Source: Acinetobacter sp. ANC 3832 (GTDB taxonomy: Bacteria > Pseudomonadota > Gammaproteobacteria > Pseudomonadales > Moraxellaceae). From it: DNA of 64,000 nt. The stretch lies in NCBI RefSeq assembly GCF_002135415.1, contig NZ_NEGJ01000016.1, forward strand, positions 1-64,000. Direction: 5' to 3'. The notes beneath the pieces are model-generated. The model worked only from the letters and a program-made list of their open reading frames with translations. It searched no databases and had not been told where the DNA came from. The position numbers and the translations under genes are program-made. Below are positions 28,901 through 37,548 of the stretch, piece by piece. Within the stretch, counting starts at the first letter, position 1, and every line of letters starts with the position of its first letter.

Positions 28901-29734
28901 GAATTAGACCAACTCATTGAGCAGATCAACAATACAGGTTATGGTTTAACCATGGGTTTACATACCCGTATTGATGAAACCATTCAAACCGTGATTCAGA
29001 AAGCTGAAGTCGGTAATTTATACATCAATCGTAATATTGTAGGTGCTGTGGTTGGCGTGCAACCCTTTGGTGGTGAAGGGCTTTCAGGTACAGGTCCTAA
29101 AGCAGGTGGTCCAATGTATTTGTATAAATTAATGCAACATAACCCATCTGCATTACAGCATCCTTTTGGAACCATTCAAGATATTGCTATAGAAAAGGCA
29201 CAGCCTGCACTTTATCAAGCCTTCATAACTTGGGCAAAACAGCAATATCCTCAACAAAAGCTTACCGAAATGCATGCACCTTTGGGAATTTATCAACTGC
29301 CAGGTCCAACAGGTGAAAGTAATCAATATGCGATTGTTCCACGCAAACTGACGTTATCAATTGCAAGAAATGAACAGGCTCAACTACAACAATTAGCAGC
29401 AATTTATGCTGTTGGTAGCCAACCTGTGATTTTGCATGACAATCAATTTATGTTGAAAAATATTCAAAGCATGCCTGAAACTTTACGCAAAAGTTTGCAT
29501 GTGATTAAAAGTATTGAAACGGATGCTTTTGATGCAGTATTTTTTCAAGGTGAGCAAGCAGATTTGTTAACCCTACAAAAACACATTGCACAACGCAAAG
29601 GCGCTATTGTTGGCATTACCCATCTCAATGAAGGTCAACATATTCCTTTGGAAAGACTGTTAATTGAACGTGCGATTAGCATCAATACTGCTGCCGCAGG
29701 TGGTAATGCAAGCTTAATGACTTTACAGAGTTAA
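25985..29734 (+). CDS. putA: Bifunctional proline dehydrogenase / L-glutamate gamma-semialdehyde dehydrogenase
   Basis: The 1249-residue protein oxidises proline to glutamate in two steps. The proline dehydrogenase barrel spans about residues 150-480 (GPGISIKLSALHPRY, LNIDAEEADRLEISLEL, MIRLVKGAYWDSEIKKAQ, HNAQTLAAI). The aldehyde dehydrogenase part starts near 590 (ISPWNFPLAIFSGQIAAALAAGNCV, LIAETGGQNAMIVDSSA, the Cys in SAGQRCSALR). The N-terminus lacks the ribbon-helix-helix DNA-binding domain of E. coli PutA. The C-terminal domain is present, so this is a type B PutA and regulation should come from the adjacent Lrp-type gene. AGGA precedes the ATG; a second ATG lies two codons later. Confidence 0.95.
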   Translation: MNMTDTASQPLSALPSFDYITEFKEKTDDEVAINTAWRRSEPECVENLLEHTVIDEALNQKIYDLAFNLAHTLRERKSSAGKAGIVQGLLQEFSLSSQEGIALMCLAEALLRIPDSATRDLLIRDKINQGSWKEHLGQSSLMFVNAAAWGLMLTGKLMETPKQNSLSGILTSLLARSGKGIIRKAVDVAMRMMGEQFVTGETIAEALDHAKALEDKGFRYSYDMLGEAALTEHDADRYFEDYTQAIHAIGKASGEKDVYAGPGISIKLSALHPRYQRAQIARIHDELYGKMLELAVLAKNYNIGLNIDAEEADRLEISLELLERLCFEPELADWKGIGFVIQAYQKRCFYVVDYIVDLAKRSQKRLMIRLVKGAYWDSEIKKAQIDGMADYPVFTRKVHTDLSYIACAKKLLAAPEHIYPQFATHNAQTLAAIYNLANPDQYYSGQYEFQCLHGMGEPLYEQVVGNITDHKLGIPCRIYAPVGNHETLLAYLVRRLLENGANTSFVNRIADKNLKVEDLIEDPIHEIQQTAQKTGKIGEKHPAIPLPKDLVKPVRANSHGIDLANDAELEQLNQQVKDLSQHTWQSQPLMQDADSIDLTTLSPQKIINPANHADIVGVVYETEKQHVDVALNQACEAFQIWQQTTNTERANFLLKAADLMEARMQALMVLLCREAGKTYSNGIAEVREAVDFLRYYAEQVKSIENSSIQPLGTVLCISPWNFPLAIFSGQIAAALAAGNCVIAKPAEQTPLIAAEAIKILWEAGIPQSVLQLLPGRGETVGAQLSQDDRIQAIMFTGSTEVAKILQKTVAQRLSPTGHPIPLIAETGGQNAMIVDSSALTEQVVLDAVNSAFDSAGQRCSALRILCVQKDNADNLIAMLKGAMQQLNLGNPIYLDTDVGPVIDTEAQSNIQNHIQQMKAKGYPVHQFMFNQNDQALKQGTFVLPTLIELPNLKDLKREVFGPVLHIITYKYGELDQLIEQINNTGYGLTMGLHTRIDETIQTVIQKAEVGNLYINRNIVGAVVGVQPFGGEGLSGTGPKAGGPMYLYKLMQHNPSALQHPFGTIQDIAIEKAQPALYQAFITWAKQQYPQQKLTEMHAPLGIYQLPGPTGESNQYAIVPRKLTLSIARNEQAQLQQLAAIYAVGSQPVILHDNQFMLKNIQSMPETLRKSLHVIKSIETDAFDAVFFQGEQADLLTLQKHIAQRKGAIVGITHLNEGQHIPLERLLIERAISINTAAAGGNASLMTLQS

Positions 29735-29901
29735 TTTCAAATTAAGAATAGACATTTTGCATAAGCGTTCAAAAGCTCTTTTATTTTTCTTCTTTAAGGA
29801 AAGACTAAAAAACGTTATGCAAGATGTTTAATTTAAAATATTGATGATTTAGCTTCTTAGATTACTGGATCAAAATAAAGTCTAAGAAGAATATTTTCCA
29901 T

Positions 29902-29935
29902 TCCAAGTCTAATCTAATTTAGGCTTGGATTTTTT
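29902..29935 (+). terminator. Terminator downstream of putA
   Basis: TCCAAGTCTAA...TTAGGCTTGGA is a stem of about 11 bases with one mismatch, followed by six T. It reaches the 3' end of the converging TetR gene. Confidence 0.75.
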
Positions 29936-30494
29936 ATGTAGGCGAATATGATCTTTGGATTAATTCCTCTTTCAAAATCAGTAAATCATCCATTTTTTTC
30001 GGATCTAGACTTTCAATAAACCAAGCGCCATCTGCTGCATAACGTAAAATTTTTAATTGTATGTCTGAATCAGTAGCTTCATGACGTTGTAGACGCTGCG
30101 CTAACCAGTTGTTCCATAAATCACTAAATGATTTTTCAGTCACCATAATCATAGACAGTGAAGCCCATAAAGAATGTACACCAAAGGCTTCATTGGTCAG
30201 GGTTAATTCAATATATGCACGAGTAAAACAACCATAGGGCTGTGAGTCTTGCGTAATCTGGTGATCAACTTCCTGATCAAACTGCATCAATATGTATTGA
30301 AGCATATTCTCAATCAACAGATGTTTATTGGCAAAGTGATGGAATACACCACCTTTCGTCACACCTGCCATATCTGCAACAGCTTGGATGGACATACTTG
30401 CCACACCCTTTTCTGTGGCCAATTGTATCGCACTGTCTAAAATTCGTTGGCGAACCAATTCGGGTTCTTTTTTACGTTGATAAGCATTATTCAT
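29934..30494 (-). CDS. TetR-family repressor, partner of the SMR pump
   Basis: The 186-residue protein has an N-terminal TetR HTH: VRQRILDSAIQLATEKGVASMSIQAVADMAGVTKGGVFHHFANKHLLIENML. The C-terminal ligand domain is divergent. It follows the SMR transporter gene by 9 bases on the same strand, so they form an operon and the protein probably represses its own transport gene in response to a drug or toxic cation. AAAGG lies before the ATG. No clear palindrome was found in the operon's upstream region. Confidence 0.88.
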   Translation of the reverse strand: MNNAYQRKKEPELVRQRILDSAIQLATEKGVASMSIQAVADMAGVTKGGVFHHFANKHLLIENMLQYILMQFDQEVDHQITQDSQPYGCFTRAYIELTLTNEAFGVHSLWASLSMIMVTEKSFSDLWNNWLAQRLQRHEATDSDIQLKILRYAADGAWFIESLDPKKMDDLLILKEELIQRSYSPT

Positions 30495-30503
30495 GAATAA
30501 CCT

Positions 30504-30848
30504 TTAATGCCCTGTTGAGTTTGAGAATAAATTAATCACTACAACGCCTGCAACAATCAATCCAATTCCAGCCATAGCGGCTGCATCTAAACTTTGCTTA
30601 AATACAAAATAGCCAATAATTGCCGTCAAAATAATGCCTACACCTGCCCAAATTGCATAGGCAATGCCCAATGGAATGACTTTAATCACTTGTGAGAGTA
30701 GATAGAAAGCAATACTAAAAAGGACAATGACAGCAAGTGACGGCCATAGCTTTGTAAAACCTTCAGACTTCACCAAAAAAGTTGAGCCTGTTACTTCAGA
30801 AATAATTGCCAAACCCAATAACGTATATGCAAATAAGACAGAGTTCAT
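30504..30848 (-). CDS. Small multidrug resistance (SMR) efflux protein
   Basis: From the ATG at 30848 the protein has 114 residues with four hydrophobic helices. The opening SVLFAYTLLGLAIISEVTGSTFL carries the membrane Glu of EmrE (Glu in ISEV, equivalent to Glu14). KSEGFTKLWPSL and PLGIAYAIWAGVGIILTAIIG are classic SMR signatures. A longer frame starts at 30932 and would add 28 residues, but SMR proteins begin where I place the start. Neither start has a strong ribosome-binding site. It acts as a dimer in the inner membrane, exchanging cations for protons. It is in an operon with the TetR gene. Confidence 0.88.
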   Translation of the reverse strand: MNSVLFAYTLLGLAIISEVTGSTFLVKSEGFTKLWPSLAVIVLFSIAFYLLSQVIKVIPLGIAYAIWAGVGIILTAIIGYFVFKQSLDAAAMAGIGLIVAGVVVINLFSNSTGH

Positions 30849-31143
30849 AACCGAATTTACAACCATAAATAAAAGATACCACCTGATTGGTATGTTATTT
30901 AATTCATCCAAAATTAGCAATGAATACTTCATCTAAGATGTTTATGTGTAAACCCTTTAGCATTTGTTTATTTTAAATCCATTCTATTTAAATTATTCAT
31001 CTGATCAATTGAAAACAATCACGCTGATACCCATATATAAAATTAAATGAACAACACAGACACTCAATTAAAGTTGACGTATGATCAGATAAGATCATCA
31101 GCATTTATTTATCTAAATTTAGACTACAGGATTAGGACATTAT

Positions 31144-33750
31144 ATGAATATCGCGGCAAACCCAGTGGTTGAAGCAGATCAAACTGTTTATCTTAAAGAT
31201 TACCAAAAACCGTCTTATCTTGTTGAATCAATTGATTTAGATATTCAAGTTTATGATGACCATACTCAGGTAAACTCTACGCTCGTAATGCAACGCCAAA
31301 CTTCTGGTGATTTGGTATTACTGGGTCGTGATTTAGAACTAAAATCTATTACATTAAATGATCAAATATTATCTGAAAAAGACTATCAACTCGACTCAGA
31401 ACAATTGATTATTCTAAATACACCTGATCAGGTAAATTTAAAAATCGAAGTCGTGATTCATCCTGAATCAAATACAATGCTTGAAGGTTTATACCAAGCA
31501 GGCGATTTATTTGTCACTCAAAATGAGCCTGAAGGTTTCCGTAAAATCACCTTCTACCCAGACCGTCCAGATGTCCTCTCTGTCTTTACAACTCGTGTAG
31601 AAGCCGACAAAAAATTTCCAGTATTACTAGCGAATGGTAATTTACTTGAAACAGGTGAAACAGGTAGAGACCGTCATTATGCGATTTGGCAGGATCCAAC
31701 AAAAAAACCAAGTTATTTATTTGCCTGTGTAATTGGTGATTTGGCGGTATTAAAAGACCATTTTGTCACCTCTGAAGGGCGAGATGTTGCTTTAGAAATC
31801 TATGCTATTGAAAAAGATATTCCAAAATGCCACATCGCAATGGAAGCATTAAAACACTCAATGCGTTGGGATGAAGAACACTACGGTCGTCCGTATGACT
31901 TAGATAATTATATGATTGTTGCTGTCAGTCAGTTCAATATGGGAGCAATGGAAAATAAAGGTTTAAATATCTTTAATACCTCTTGTGTATTGGCTGATGA
32001 AGAATATACAACTGATGCATCAATCATGCGCGTTCAATCCGTTATTGCACACGAATACTTCCATAACTGGACAGGTAACCGTATTACGTGTCGTGATTGG
32101 TTTCAACTTTGTTTAAAAGAAGGCTTAACGGTTTTCCGTGATCAATCATTCTCTGAAGATTTACAGTCTGCTGCCGTACAACGTATTGATGATGTGGCGG
32201 TATTAAAAGCACATCAATTCCCAGAGGATTCGGGGCCACTTTCACACCCTCCTCGTCCAGATCATTTTGTCGAAATTAATAACTTCTATACGGCAACTGT
32301 GTATGAAAAAGGTGCGGAAATTAACCGCATGATGTCGACTTTATTGGGTAAAGAAAAATTCCGTAAAGGCACCGATGAATACTTTAAACGCCATGATGGT
32401 CAAGCAGTCACTGTTGAAGATTGGGTTGAATCTTTAAGCGCGGGTTCAGGTGTTGATTTATCAGCATTCCTGACTTGGTATAACCAACCGGGTACGCCAA
32501 AACTTGAAGCGAAAGGTGAATATAATGCATCTGCACAAACATATACCTTAAGCTTTAAACAAAGCCTGAAAGCACATCCTAAATATCCAAACTTAAAAGC
32601 CGTACCTATTCCTGTGGCTTTGGCACTTTTTGATGCAAAAACAGGTCAACAATATACATTGCAATCTCATGACTTATTTGAGAATAATGTTCAAGATGGC
32701 GTGTATTTATTTGATCAAGATGAAGCTGTGATTGAATTTACAGGTGTTACTGAGAAACCTGTGGTTTCACTGCTTCGTAATTTCTCTGCGCCTGTTAATC
32801 TTGACTTTAATTATTCTGATGAAGAATTAGCATTCCTGCTTCAATACGAAACCAATGGTTTTAATCAATGGCAAGCAACTCAGACTTTGCTTGAGCGCAT
32901 TTTATTAGAAGGTCATGATGCACAAGTTTATATTGAGGCAATTCAACAGACACTCTCATTTGTCATTGCCAAAGATCCATTATTGGCATCACGTCTCTTT
33001 GATATTCCTTCAGAAGGCTATTTAGGTAGTCGGATTGATACCAACTATCAACCATCGGCTCTTCATGAAAGTCGTGAAAAATTAGTCAATACTTTGGCAA
33101 AGGGTTTAGGTGATTTCTGTAAAGAAACCTACTTATCACTTGATCCAATCGCACAAAAAGATTTTTCTCAAGCCATGGGTGTACGTGCGCTTAAAAATAT
33201 TATGCTTTCAATGATGGCTCGCCAAGGCGATGTTGATGTCTTTGATTTAGCGTATAGCCAGTATTTAGAAACTGGCAATATGTCTGAACGTTTAGGCGCT
33301 TTAAAAGTATTGGTTTGGAATGATGCACCTCAAGCAAGTAACGCATTGCAAGATTTCTATCGTCGCTTTAAAGATGAAGCATTATCTTTAGACCAATGGT
33401 TTATGGTTCAAGCCGCACATCCAAAAGCAAATGCTGAAACAATTCAATATCTCACATCACATGCTGATTATGATTTAGGTACGCCCAATCGAATTCGCTC
33501 AGTAAGTGGTGGTCTAAATGCTAATCCAATCAATGCTTGGAGTTTTGGTGTTCAACATTTTGTTGACTTAGCCAAATACCTAGATGAGAAAAATCCAATT
33601 TTAGGCTCTCGCCTTTTACAGGTCTTATCTCGTTGGTATACGCTTGCAGAACCACAGCGTAGTGAAGTGAAACAACGCCTTGAAAGCTTAAAATCTGATG
33701 TGAAGTCTAAAAATGTGGTTGAGACATTGAATAGCATGTTGAGCATTTAA
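31144..33750 (+). CDS. pepN: Aminopeptidase N (M1 metallopeptidase)
   Basis: The 868-residue cytosolic zinc peptidase removes N-terminal residues during peptide turnover. The exopeptidase motif GAMEN is at 267-271, the zinc motif HEYFH at 303-307, with the third ligand Glu 326 in LKEGLTVF. YEKGAEINRMMSTLLG supplies the later catalytic Tyr. Length and C-terminal helical repeats (residues 560-868) match E. coli PepN rather than eukaryotic M1 enzymes. TAGGAC lies before the ATG. It is a single gene. Confidence 0.95.
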   Translation: MNIAANPVVEADQTVYLKDYQKPSYLVESIDLDIQVYDDHTQVNSTLVMQRQTSGDLVLLGRDLELKSITLNDQILSEKDYQLDSEQLIILNTPDQVNLKIEVVIHPESNTMLEGLYQAGDLFVTQNEPEGFRKITFYPDRPDVLSVFTTRVEADKKFPVLLANGNLLETGETGRDRHYAIWQDPTKKPSYLFACVIGDLAVLKDHFVTSEGRDVALEIYAIEKDIPKCHIAMEALKHSMRWDEEHYGRPYDLDNYMIVAVSQFNMGAMENKGLNIFNTSCVLADEEYTTDASIMRVQSVIAHEYFHNWTGNRITCRDWFQLCLKEGLTVFRDQSFSEDLQSAAVQRIDDVAVLKAHQFPEDSGPLSHPPRPDHFVEINNFYTATVYEKGAEINRMMSTLLGKEKFRKGTDEYFKRHDGQAVTVEDWVESLSAGSGVDLSAFLTWYNQPGTPKLEAKGEYNASAQTYTLSFKQSLKAHPKYPNLKAVPIPVALALFDAKTGQQYTLQSHDLFENNVQDGVYLFDQDEAVIEFTGVTEKPVVSLLRNFSAPVNLDFNYSDEELAFLLQYETNGFNQWQATQTLLERILLEGHDAQVYIEAIQQTLSFVIAKDPLLASRLFDIPSEGYLGSRIDTNYQPSALHESREKLVNTLAKGLGDFCKETYLSLDPIAQKDFSQAMGVRALKNIMLSMMARQGDVDVFDLAYSQYLETGNMSERLGALKVLVWNDAPQASNALQDFYRRFKDEALSLDQWFMVQAAHPKANAETIQYLTSHADYDLGTPNRIRSVSGGLNANPINAWSFGVQHFVDLAKYLDEKNPILGSRLLQVLSRWYTLAEPQRSEVKQRLESLKSDVKSKNVVETLNSMLSI

Positions 33751-34267
33751 TATATTTTTACATAAAAATCAACAGCTTAGATATAATCTCTAGGCTGTTT
33801 ACTTAAAAAAATTATAAGAACTTTTTATTTTATAGTAAAATTCTACCGATTAATTCGTTTAATGTATAAGTATGGATATCTTAAAATTTATTAGAAGCTT
33901 CAACACACTCAATAGCTATCTTACACTTGCTTTTTTACTGCTTATTTTTTTAACGGTGTATATTTATATTCTTAACCCAGCTTAAAAGTGGAACCCTTTT
34001 ATGATGAACTAAAATGGAATGATTTTTATATGGATATATTAAAATAATCAGCAATTTTATTTAAACTAATTTTATCGAAAAGCTATTTTGTTTACCGTTA
34101 AAATTAAACAGATCTTAGATCCATTTTCATCAATCAATATGGATCTAAGGTCGACCTTATTTTTTACATCTTTTTAATGATCTAAAAATACCAAAGCCAA
34201 AGTTTAAAACCGTTGCGAAGTCGTTCTGTGTATAATTACTTTTGCATTATTTTAATTGGCTCCTTCT
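33751..34267. other. Intergenic region with a possible small membrane protein and inverted repeats
   Basis: About 510 bases. It holds a weak hairpin at 33770-33799 after pepN, a possible 37-codon membrane-protein frame (33872-33985, listed separately), and a perfect 11-base inverted repeat at 34114-34149 (CTTAGATCCAT...ATGGATCTAAG) followed by a palindromic AGGTCGACCT and a T run. That last unit may be a terminator or a control site for the zinc-ribbon gene. The rest is A+T-rich. Confidence 0.5.
33872..33985 (+). CDS. Possible 37-residue single-pass membrane peptide
   Basis: An ATG frame encodes MDILKFIRSFNTLNSYLTLA, then a hydrophobic run (FLLLIFLTVYIYIL) and NPA before TAA. The layout, a short basic head followed by one membrane helix, is typical of small bacterial membrane proteins. 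There is no strong ribosome-binding site, and an A+T-rich region gives such frames by chance, so this is tentative. Confidence 0.3.
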   Translation: MDILKFIRSFNTLNSYLTLAFLLLIFLTVYIYILNPA

Positions 34268-35425
34268 ATGTTGCTTCAGATTCTTAAAAAAAAGTTAGAT
34301 GAAAGTACATTTTGCCCACTTTGCCGAGCATCTATGTATTTCATTGAAGCAGAAGAATTTGAACAAGAGCTTAATTTTCATGAGTGTAGCCATTGTAAGC
34401 ATCAACTTTTTCAAGATGATAAACACAATTGTCATTGTGAAAGTTGTAAAAACAAGCGTAAAAAACTATTAAAAGAAACACTGTTGCAAGAGCAACGTAA
34501 AATTAAACAAAAAAAAGATATCGTAGAACATAGCTTAGACCAACTTAATTTTTTACATAAGCTGTTTTTACTCAGTCTTTTGGATGGACATGTTCAAGAA
34601 GGTCATGTTTATAATGAGTTTATTCGTTGGGAAGAAATTAAATATCGTCCCATTACTCCCAATTATTTTTTTCAAAGTCATCTAATGAAACAATTGGTAC
34701 GAGACAATGTACTCGTTCCAAAGGATTTTTCAGATGACCCACATACCTATTATATTAATGTCCGATTAGACGGCTATTCAGAACCAAGCCTATATAGCGT
34801 TACTCAGCAATTACGTCATTGGTTTTATGAAAATTTGAGTCTTGGAATACCTTTTCGTACCACTGAAGAAGTGAAAAGTACCTTATATATTGTGCTCTAC
34901 CAAGAAATCGTACAATTCATGCAACACTATTGCCGTACTTGGGGCATTCAAATTGCTGGTAATAATGCTTTTCAAACATTCTGCTATCGTTTACTTGAAT
35001 CCTTAGCATTAGGTCAAATTTATTATTTAGTGCAAACGGCTTTAGAGTATTTACATCAACAAAAAATATTACAAGTACGCAATGAAAATTTCATTAATAC
35101 CAACTTATTAAAGAAAACATTACAGCAATATCGCGAACGCTCAACGACTGAAAAGTGGGAAACCCCTACACTTCCTCGACCACAAAATATCCCTTTCAGT
35201 AAAATGAGTGATATCTTACTTTTTCGTTTTTTGGGTTATGACGAAAATATCTTTTTCCAACCCATCTGGCGTTCATGGAAAAAAATTGAGCCTCGTTTAA
35301 ATTTCTATTCAGTAAAGCGCTGTATGTATTGTGGCTCAAATGACTTAAATGTCGAATATGATGCTGAAAATTATGTGACTTTATCTTGCCGTAAATGTAA
35401 GCATCAAGATCATTATTTTATGTAA
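34268..35425 (+). CDS. Zinc-ribbon protein of unknown function
   Basis: The 385-residue protein (ATG at 34268) has Cys pairs at 16/19 (CPLC), 40/43 (CSHC) and 55-60 (CHCESC) near the N-terminus, then a Lys-rich coil (KKRKKLLKETLLQEQRKIKQKK has a similar pattern), a long middle part with many aromatic residues, and a final zinc ribbon (CMYCGSND...LSCRKCKH) about 20 residues from the end. Two zinc ribbons flanking a helical body suggest nucleic-acid or protein binding. I do not recognise a family. It ends 14 bases before the thiM start, so the two are probably co-transcribed. Confidence 0.8.
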   Translation: MLLQILKKKLDESTFCPLCRASMYFIEAEEFEQELNFHECSHCKHQLFQDDKHNCHCESCKNKRKKLLKETLLQEQRKIKQKKDIVEHSLDQLNFLHKLFLLSLLDGHVQEGHVYNEFIRWEEIKYRPITPNYFFQSHLMKQLVRDNVLVPKDFSDDPHTYYINVRLDGYSEPSLYSVTQQLRHWFYENLSLGIPFRTTEEVKSTLYIVLYQEIVQFMQHYCRTWGIQIAGNNAFQTFCYRLLESLALGQIYYLVQTALEYLHQQKILQVRNENFINTNLLKKTLQQYRERSTTEKWETPTLPRPQNIPFSKMSDILLFRFLGYDENIFFQPIWRSWKKIEPRLNFYSVKRCMYCGSNDLNVEYDAENYVTLSCRKCKHQDHYFM

Positions 35426-35439
35426 TAAGGAAAGAAACG

Positions 35440-36309
35440 ATGAATCATCCTGAAGCTTTATCTGAACAATCTGGAAATCTCGTTTTAGACCAGACTGCTA
35501 CGCTACTTGAAAAAATTGTAGAGGCATGGACCTTATTGCAAATCCAGCAACCGTTAGTGCAATGTATTACCAATAGTGTTGCTGCCAATTATGCAGCCAA
35601 TGTGCTCCTTGCTGCTGGGGCTTCTCCTGCAATGATTGACAATCCATTTGAAGCAGAAAGCTTTGCATCAATTTCTAGCGCACTGAGTATTAATGTTGGC
35701 ACACCGACATCTGAACAAATGCAAGCCATGCAAATTTCGGCACAAACAGTAACAGAGAAAAAAATACCTTGGGTGCTTGATCCAGTCGGTTATGGTTCGC
35801 TTTTAAAATGGCGCAGTGAAATGGTTGATTCACTCCTCACGCTCAACCCAACGGTGATTCGCGGTAATGCTTCCGAAATTTCAGCCTTAGCAGGTAATCA
35901 GGTGCTCTCTAAAGGTGTAGACAGTACAGTTGCGAGTCATGAAGTCTATCTGCAAGCTTTACCGTTATTGGCACATTGTGAATGTGTGGCAATTTCAGGT
36001 GAATCTGATTTTATTTTATCTAAACAAATGAGTGCAGTCATTCAGGTCAATGGTGGCAGTTATTTACAACCTAAAGTCACCGCAACAGGTTGTGCGCTTG
36101 GAGCATTAATTGCAGCATATTCTGCTGTGACCACACCAACAATTGCGACTATTTCGGCGCATGTGCATTTTGCGATTGCAGGTAAATTAGCTTTTGAAAA
36201 ATCACAAAGTGTGGGCAGCTTTAATGTGGCTTTTTTAGATGCTATTTATGATATGAATGCTGAATTAATTCAGGAATATGCGGATATTCAAATCATTGAA
36301 TCTATTTAA
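35440..36309 (+). CDS. thiM: Hydroxyethylthiazole kinase
   Basis: The 289-residue protein phosphorylates 4-methyl-5-hydroxyethylthiazole in the thiamine salvage path. Family motifs are QPLVQCITNSVAANYAANVLLAAGASPAM, INVGTPT, WVLDPVGYGSL, VIRGNASEI, and the catalytic TATGCALGALIAAYSA near 215. Length fits, with about 20 extra residues at the N-terminus. AAGGAAAG precedes the ATG. It follows the zinc-ribbon gene in the same operon; no thiD or thiE lies beside it and no TPP riboswitch was seen in the 14-base gap. Confidence 0.92.
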   Translation: MNHPEALSEQSGNLVLDQTATLLEKIVEAWTLLQIQQPLVQCITNSVAANYAANVLLAAGASPAMIDNPFEAESFASISSALSINVGTPTSEQMQAMQISAQTVTEKKIPWVLDPVGYGSLLKWRSEMVDSLLTLNPTVIRGNASEISALAGNQVLSKGVDSTVASHEVYLQALPLLAHCECVAISGESDFILSKQMSAVIQVNGGSYLQPKVTATGCALGALIAAYSAVTTPTIATISAHVHFAIAGKLAFEKSQSVGSFNVAFLDAIYDMNAELIQEYADIQIIESI

Positions 36310-36323
36310 ACATTTGAAACCAA

Positions 36324-36365
36324 TGTGGGAAAATAAAAACAGCATAAAAAGCTCCTTTTCCCACA
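36324..36365. terminator. Hairpin after thiM
   Basis: TGTGGGAAAA (36324-36333) pairs perfectly with TTTTCCCACA (36356-36365). It lies between the converging thiM and lipoprotein genes and may end the thiM transcript, although no long T run follows. Confidence 0.55.
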
Positions 36366-36454
36366 TCAAATACTTTGCATTATTATTTATAGTTTTGTCA
36401 AAATCAAAATGCTCTTGGCAGAATAAAGAATCATCATGCCGATTCACTTCCGAG

Positions 36455-37012
36455 CTATGAATTTATGATTTCCACGAGGCTTTTACCTCGTGGATAATGA
36501 ATATCCTTAATTTTCGGACAATGCTCAGAATTCATTTCAAAAATAAGATTCTTTTCACTTTCTCCATAATGGATCAAAACACGTAATTTATTCAGATTTT
36601 GAGTATTCTCAATCCGAATTCGATAGTCTTCAGGATCTTGTGAATCCATTAAAATATCAAAATCAATATTACATAAACCATATTTTTCCGCACAATGTTT
36701 ATCTTTCTCAATCAGCTTCGATAATTTGGGATCAAAATATTGAGGCATTGATAATGGTGTAAAATCGGCCAAGTCAAATTGAGAATCATACATGTATTGA
36801 ATTAGCTCTTTTGCCGATCGACAATTTTGGCGTTGATCAGCATTTACTTTTACAACAACATTTTTATTCGCTTGCGTATGATCTTCTTGATGACTGATAT
36901 TTTTATTCTCTTTTTCAGTCTGTTTATTTTCCTGATGTTCTGTCGTTTGAACCTGTGGATTGCACCCCATCAATCCAAGACTCAAAACTAAACCAATTAT
37001 TATTTTTCTCAT
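36455..37012 (-). CDS. Putative lipoprotein, DUF3828-like
   Basis: The 185-residue protein has a lipobox (LGLMGC at residue 17). A Glu/Lys/Gln-rich linker of about 45 residues is followed by a domain with MPQYFDPKLSKLIEKDKHC and CNIDFDILMDSQDPEDYRIRIE. That pattern (FDP-x-L-x-x-LI ... DFD-x-x-x-x-x-QD) resembles DUF3828 proteins. It is probably anchored in the outer or inner membrane facing the periplasm. GAGTGA precedes the ATG. Function unknown. The family call is tentative. Confidence 0.7.
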   Translation of the reverse strand: MRKIIIGLVLSLGLMGCNPQVQTTEHQENKQTEKENKNISHQEDHTQANKNVVVKVNADQRQNCRSAKELIQYMYDSQFDLADFTPLSMPQYFDPKLSKLIEKDKHCAEKYGLCNIDFDILMDSQDPEDYRIRIENTQNLNKLRVLIHYGESEKNLIFEMNSEHCPKIKDIHYPRGKSLVEIINS

Positions 37013-37097
37013 TAAAATTTCACTCTATTTATTTTAACGATTAAAAAGCCCCTTAAAGTAAAAGGCTTAATGTTTAAATGAATCTATGTCGATTATT

Positions 37098-37481
37098 TTA
37101 ACCTGATACAATTTTTTTCCGATAAATTTCTTTCGGCATTTCTGCAAACTCAACACAAAGCTGAACTTCTAAACCCTTTGCTGAATAGTCAGTAAAAGAT
37201 TGTAGACACTCGGAAAGTTTATCAGTCATTAGATTTTTCTGTTCTTCTGTACGACCACTTAACCCTTGCAGTCGAACAAAAATAAATGCCTGATTATCCA
37301 CTGCACCATCTTCGCTTCCAAAACCAATAAGATAATTTGATACAGCTTGAATACGCGATTTAATATCATGTGGATGACCGACTAAACCTGTATCAAATAA
37401 AGTATGATTTAAACCAAGCATGAGCTTTTTACAGTCTAAGTTCTGAATATTGTCTGAATAATCAATAAACATTTGTGGCAT
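37098..37481 (-). CDS. 5-carboxymethyl-2-hydroxymuconate isomerase-like protein
   Basis: The 127-residue protein begins MPQMFIDYSDNIQ. After Met removal the N-terminal Pro would be the catalytic base, as in the tautomerase superfamily CHMI enzymes. DIKSRIQAVSNYLIGFG and QAFIFVRLQGLSGRTEEQK are typical CHMI motifs. CHMI acts in homoprotocatechuate breakdown, but no hpa genes are nearby, so the true substrate may differ. AAGGAAG precedes the ATG. A terminator separates it from the helicase gene upstream. Confidence 0.85.
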   Translation of the reverse strand: MPQMFIDYSDNIQNLDCKKLMLGLNHTLFDTGLVGHPHDIKSRIQAVSNYLIGFGSEDGAVDNQAFIFVRLQGLSGRTEEQKNLMTDKLSECLQSFTDYSAKGLEVQLCVEFAEMPKEIYRKKIVSG

Positions 37482-37512
37482 AACACACTTCCTTTCATCC
37501 GATGTTTAGAAT

Positions 37513-37534
37513 AAAGCCAAAACCTTGGCTTTAT
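37513..37534 (-). terminator. Terminator of the Pif1-like helicase gene
   Basis: AAAGCCAA-AACC-TTGGCTTT is a perfect 8-base stem 17 bases past the helicase stop, with T-rich sequence after it on the minus strand. Confidence 0.75.
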
Positions 37535-37548
37535 ATTCACTTTAAAAA

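Noticed and set aside
31081..31098. ATGATC-AGATAA-GATCAT upstream of pepN
   Set aside because: The arms are only 6 bases in an A+T-rich region, and a partial copy before the MHS transporter gene is not palindromic, so I do not call it an operator.
36278..36460. Frames on both strands across the thiM 3' hairpin
   Set aside because: They overlap the thiM coding end and a clear inverted repeat, so they are chance frames.
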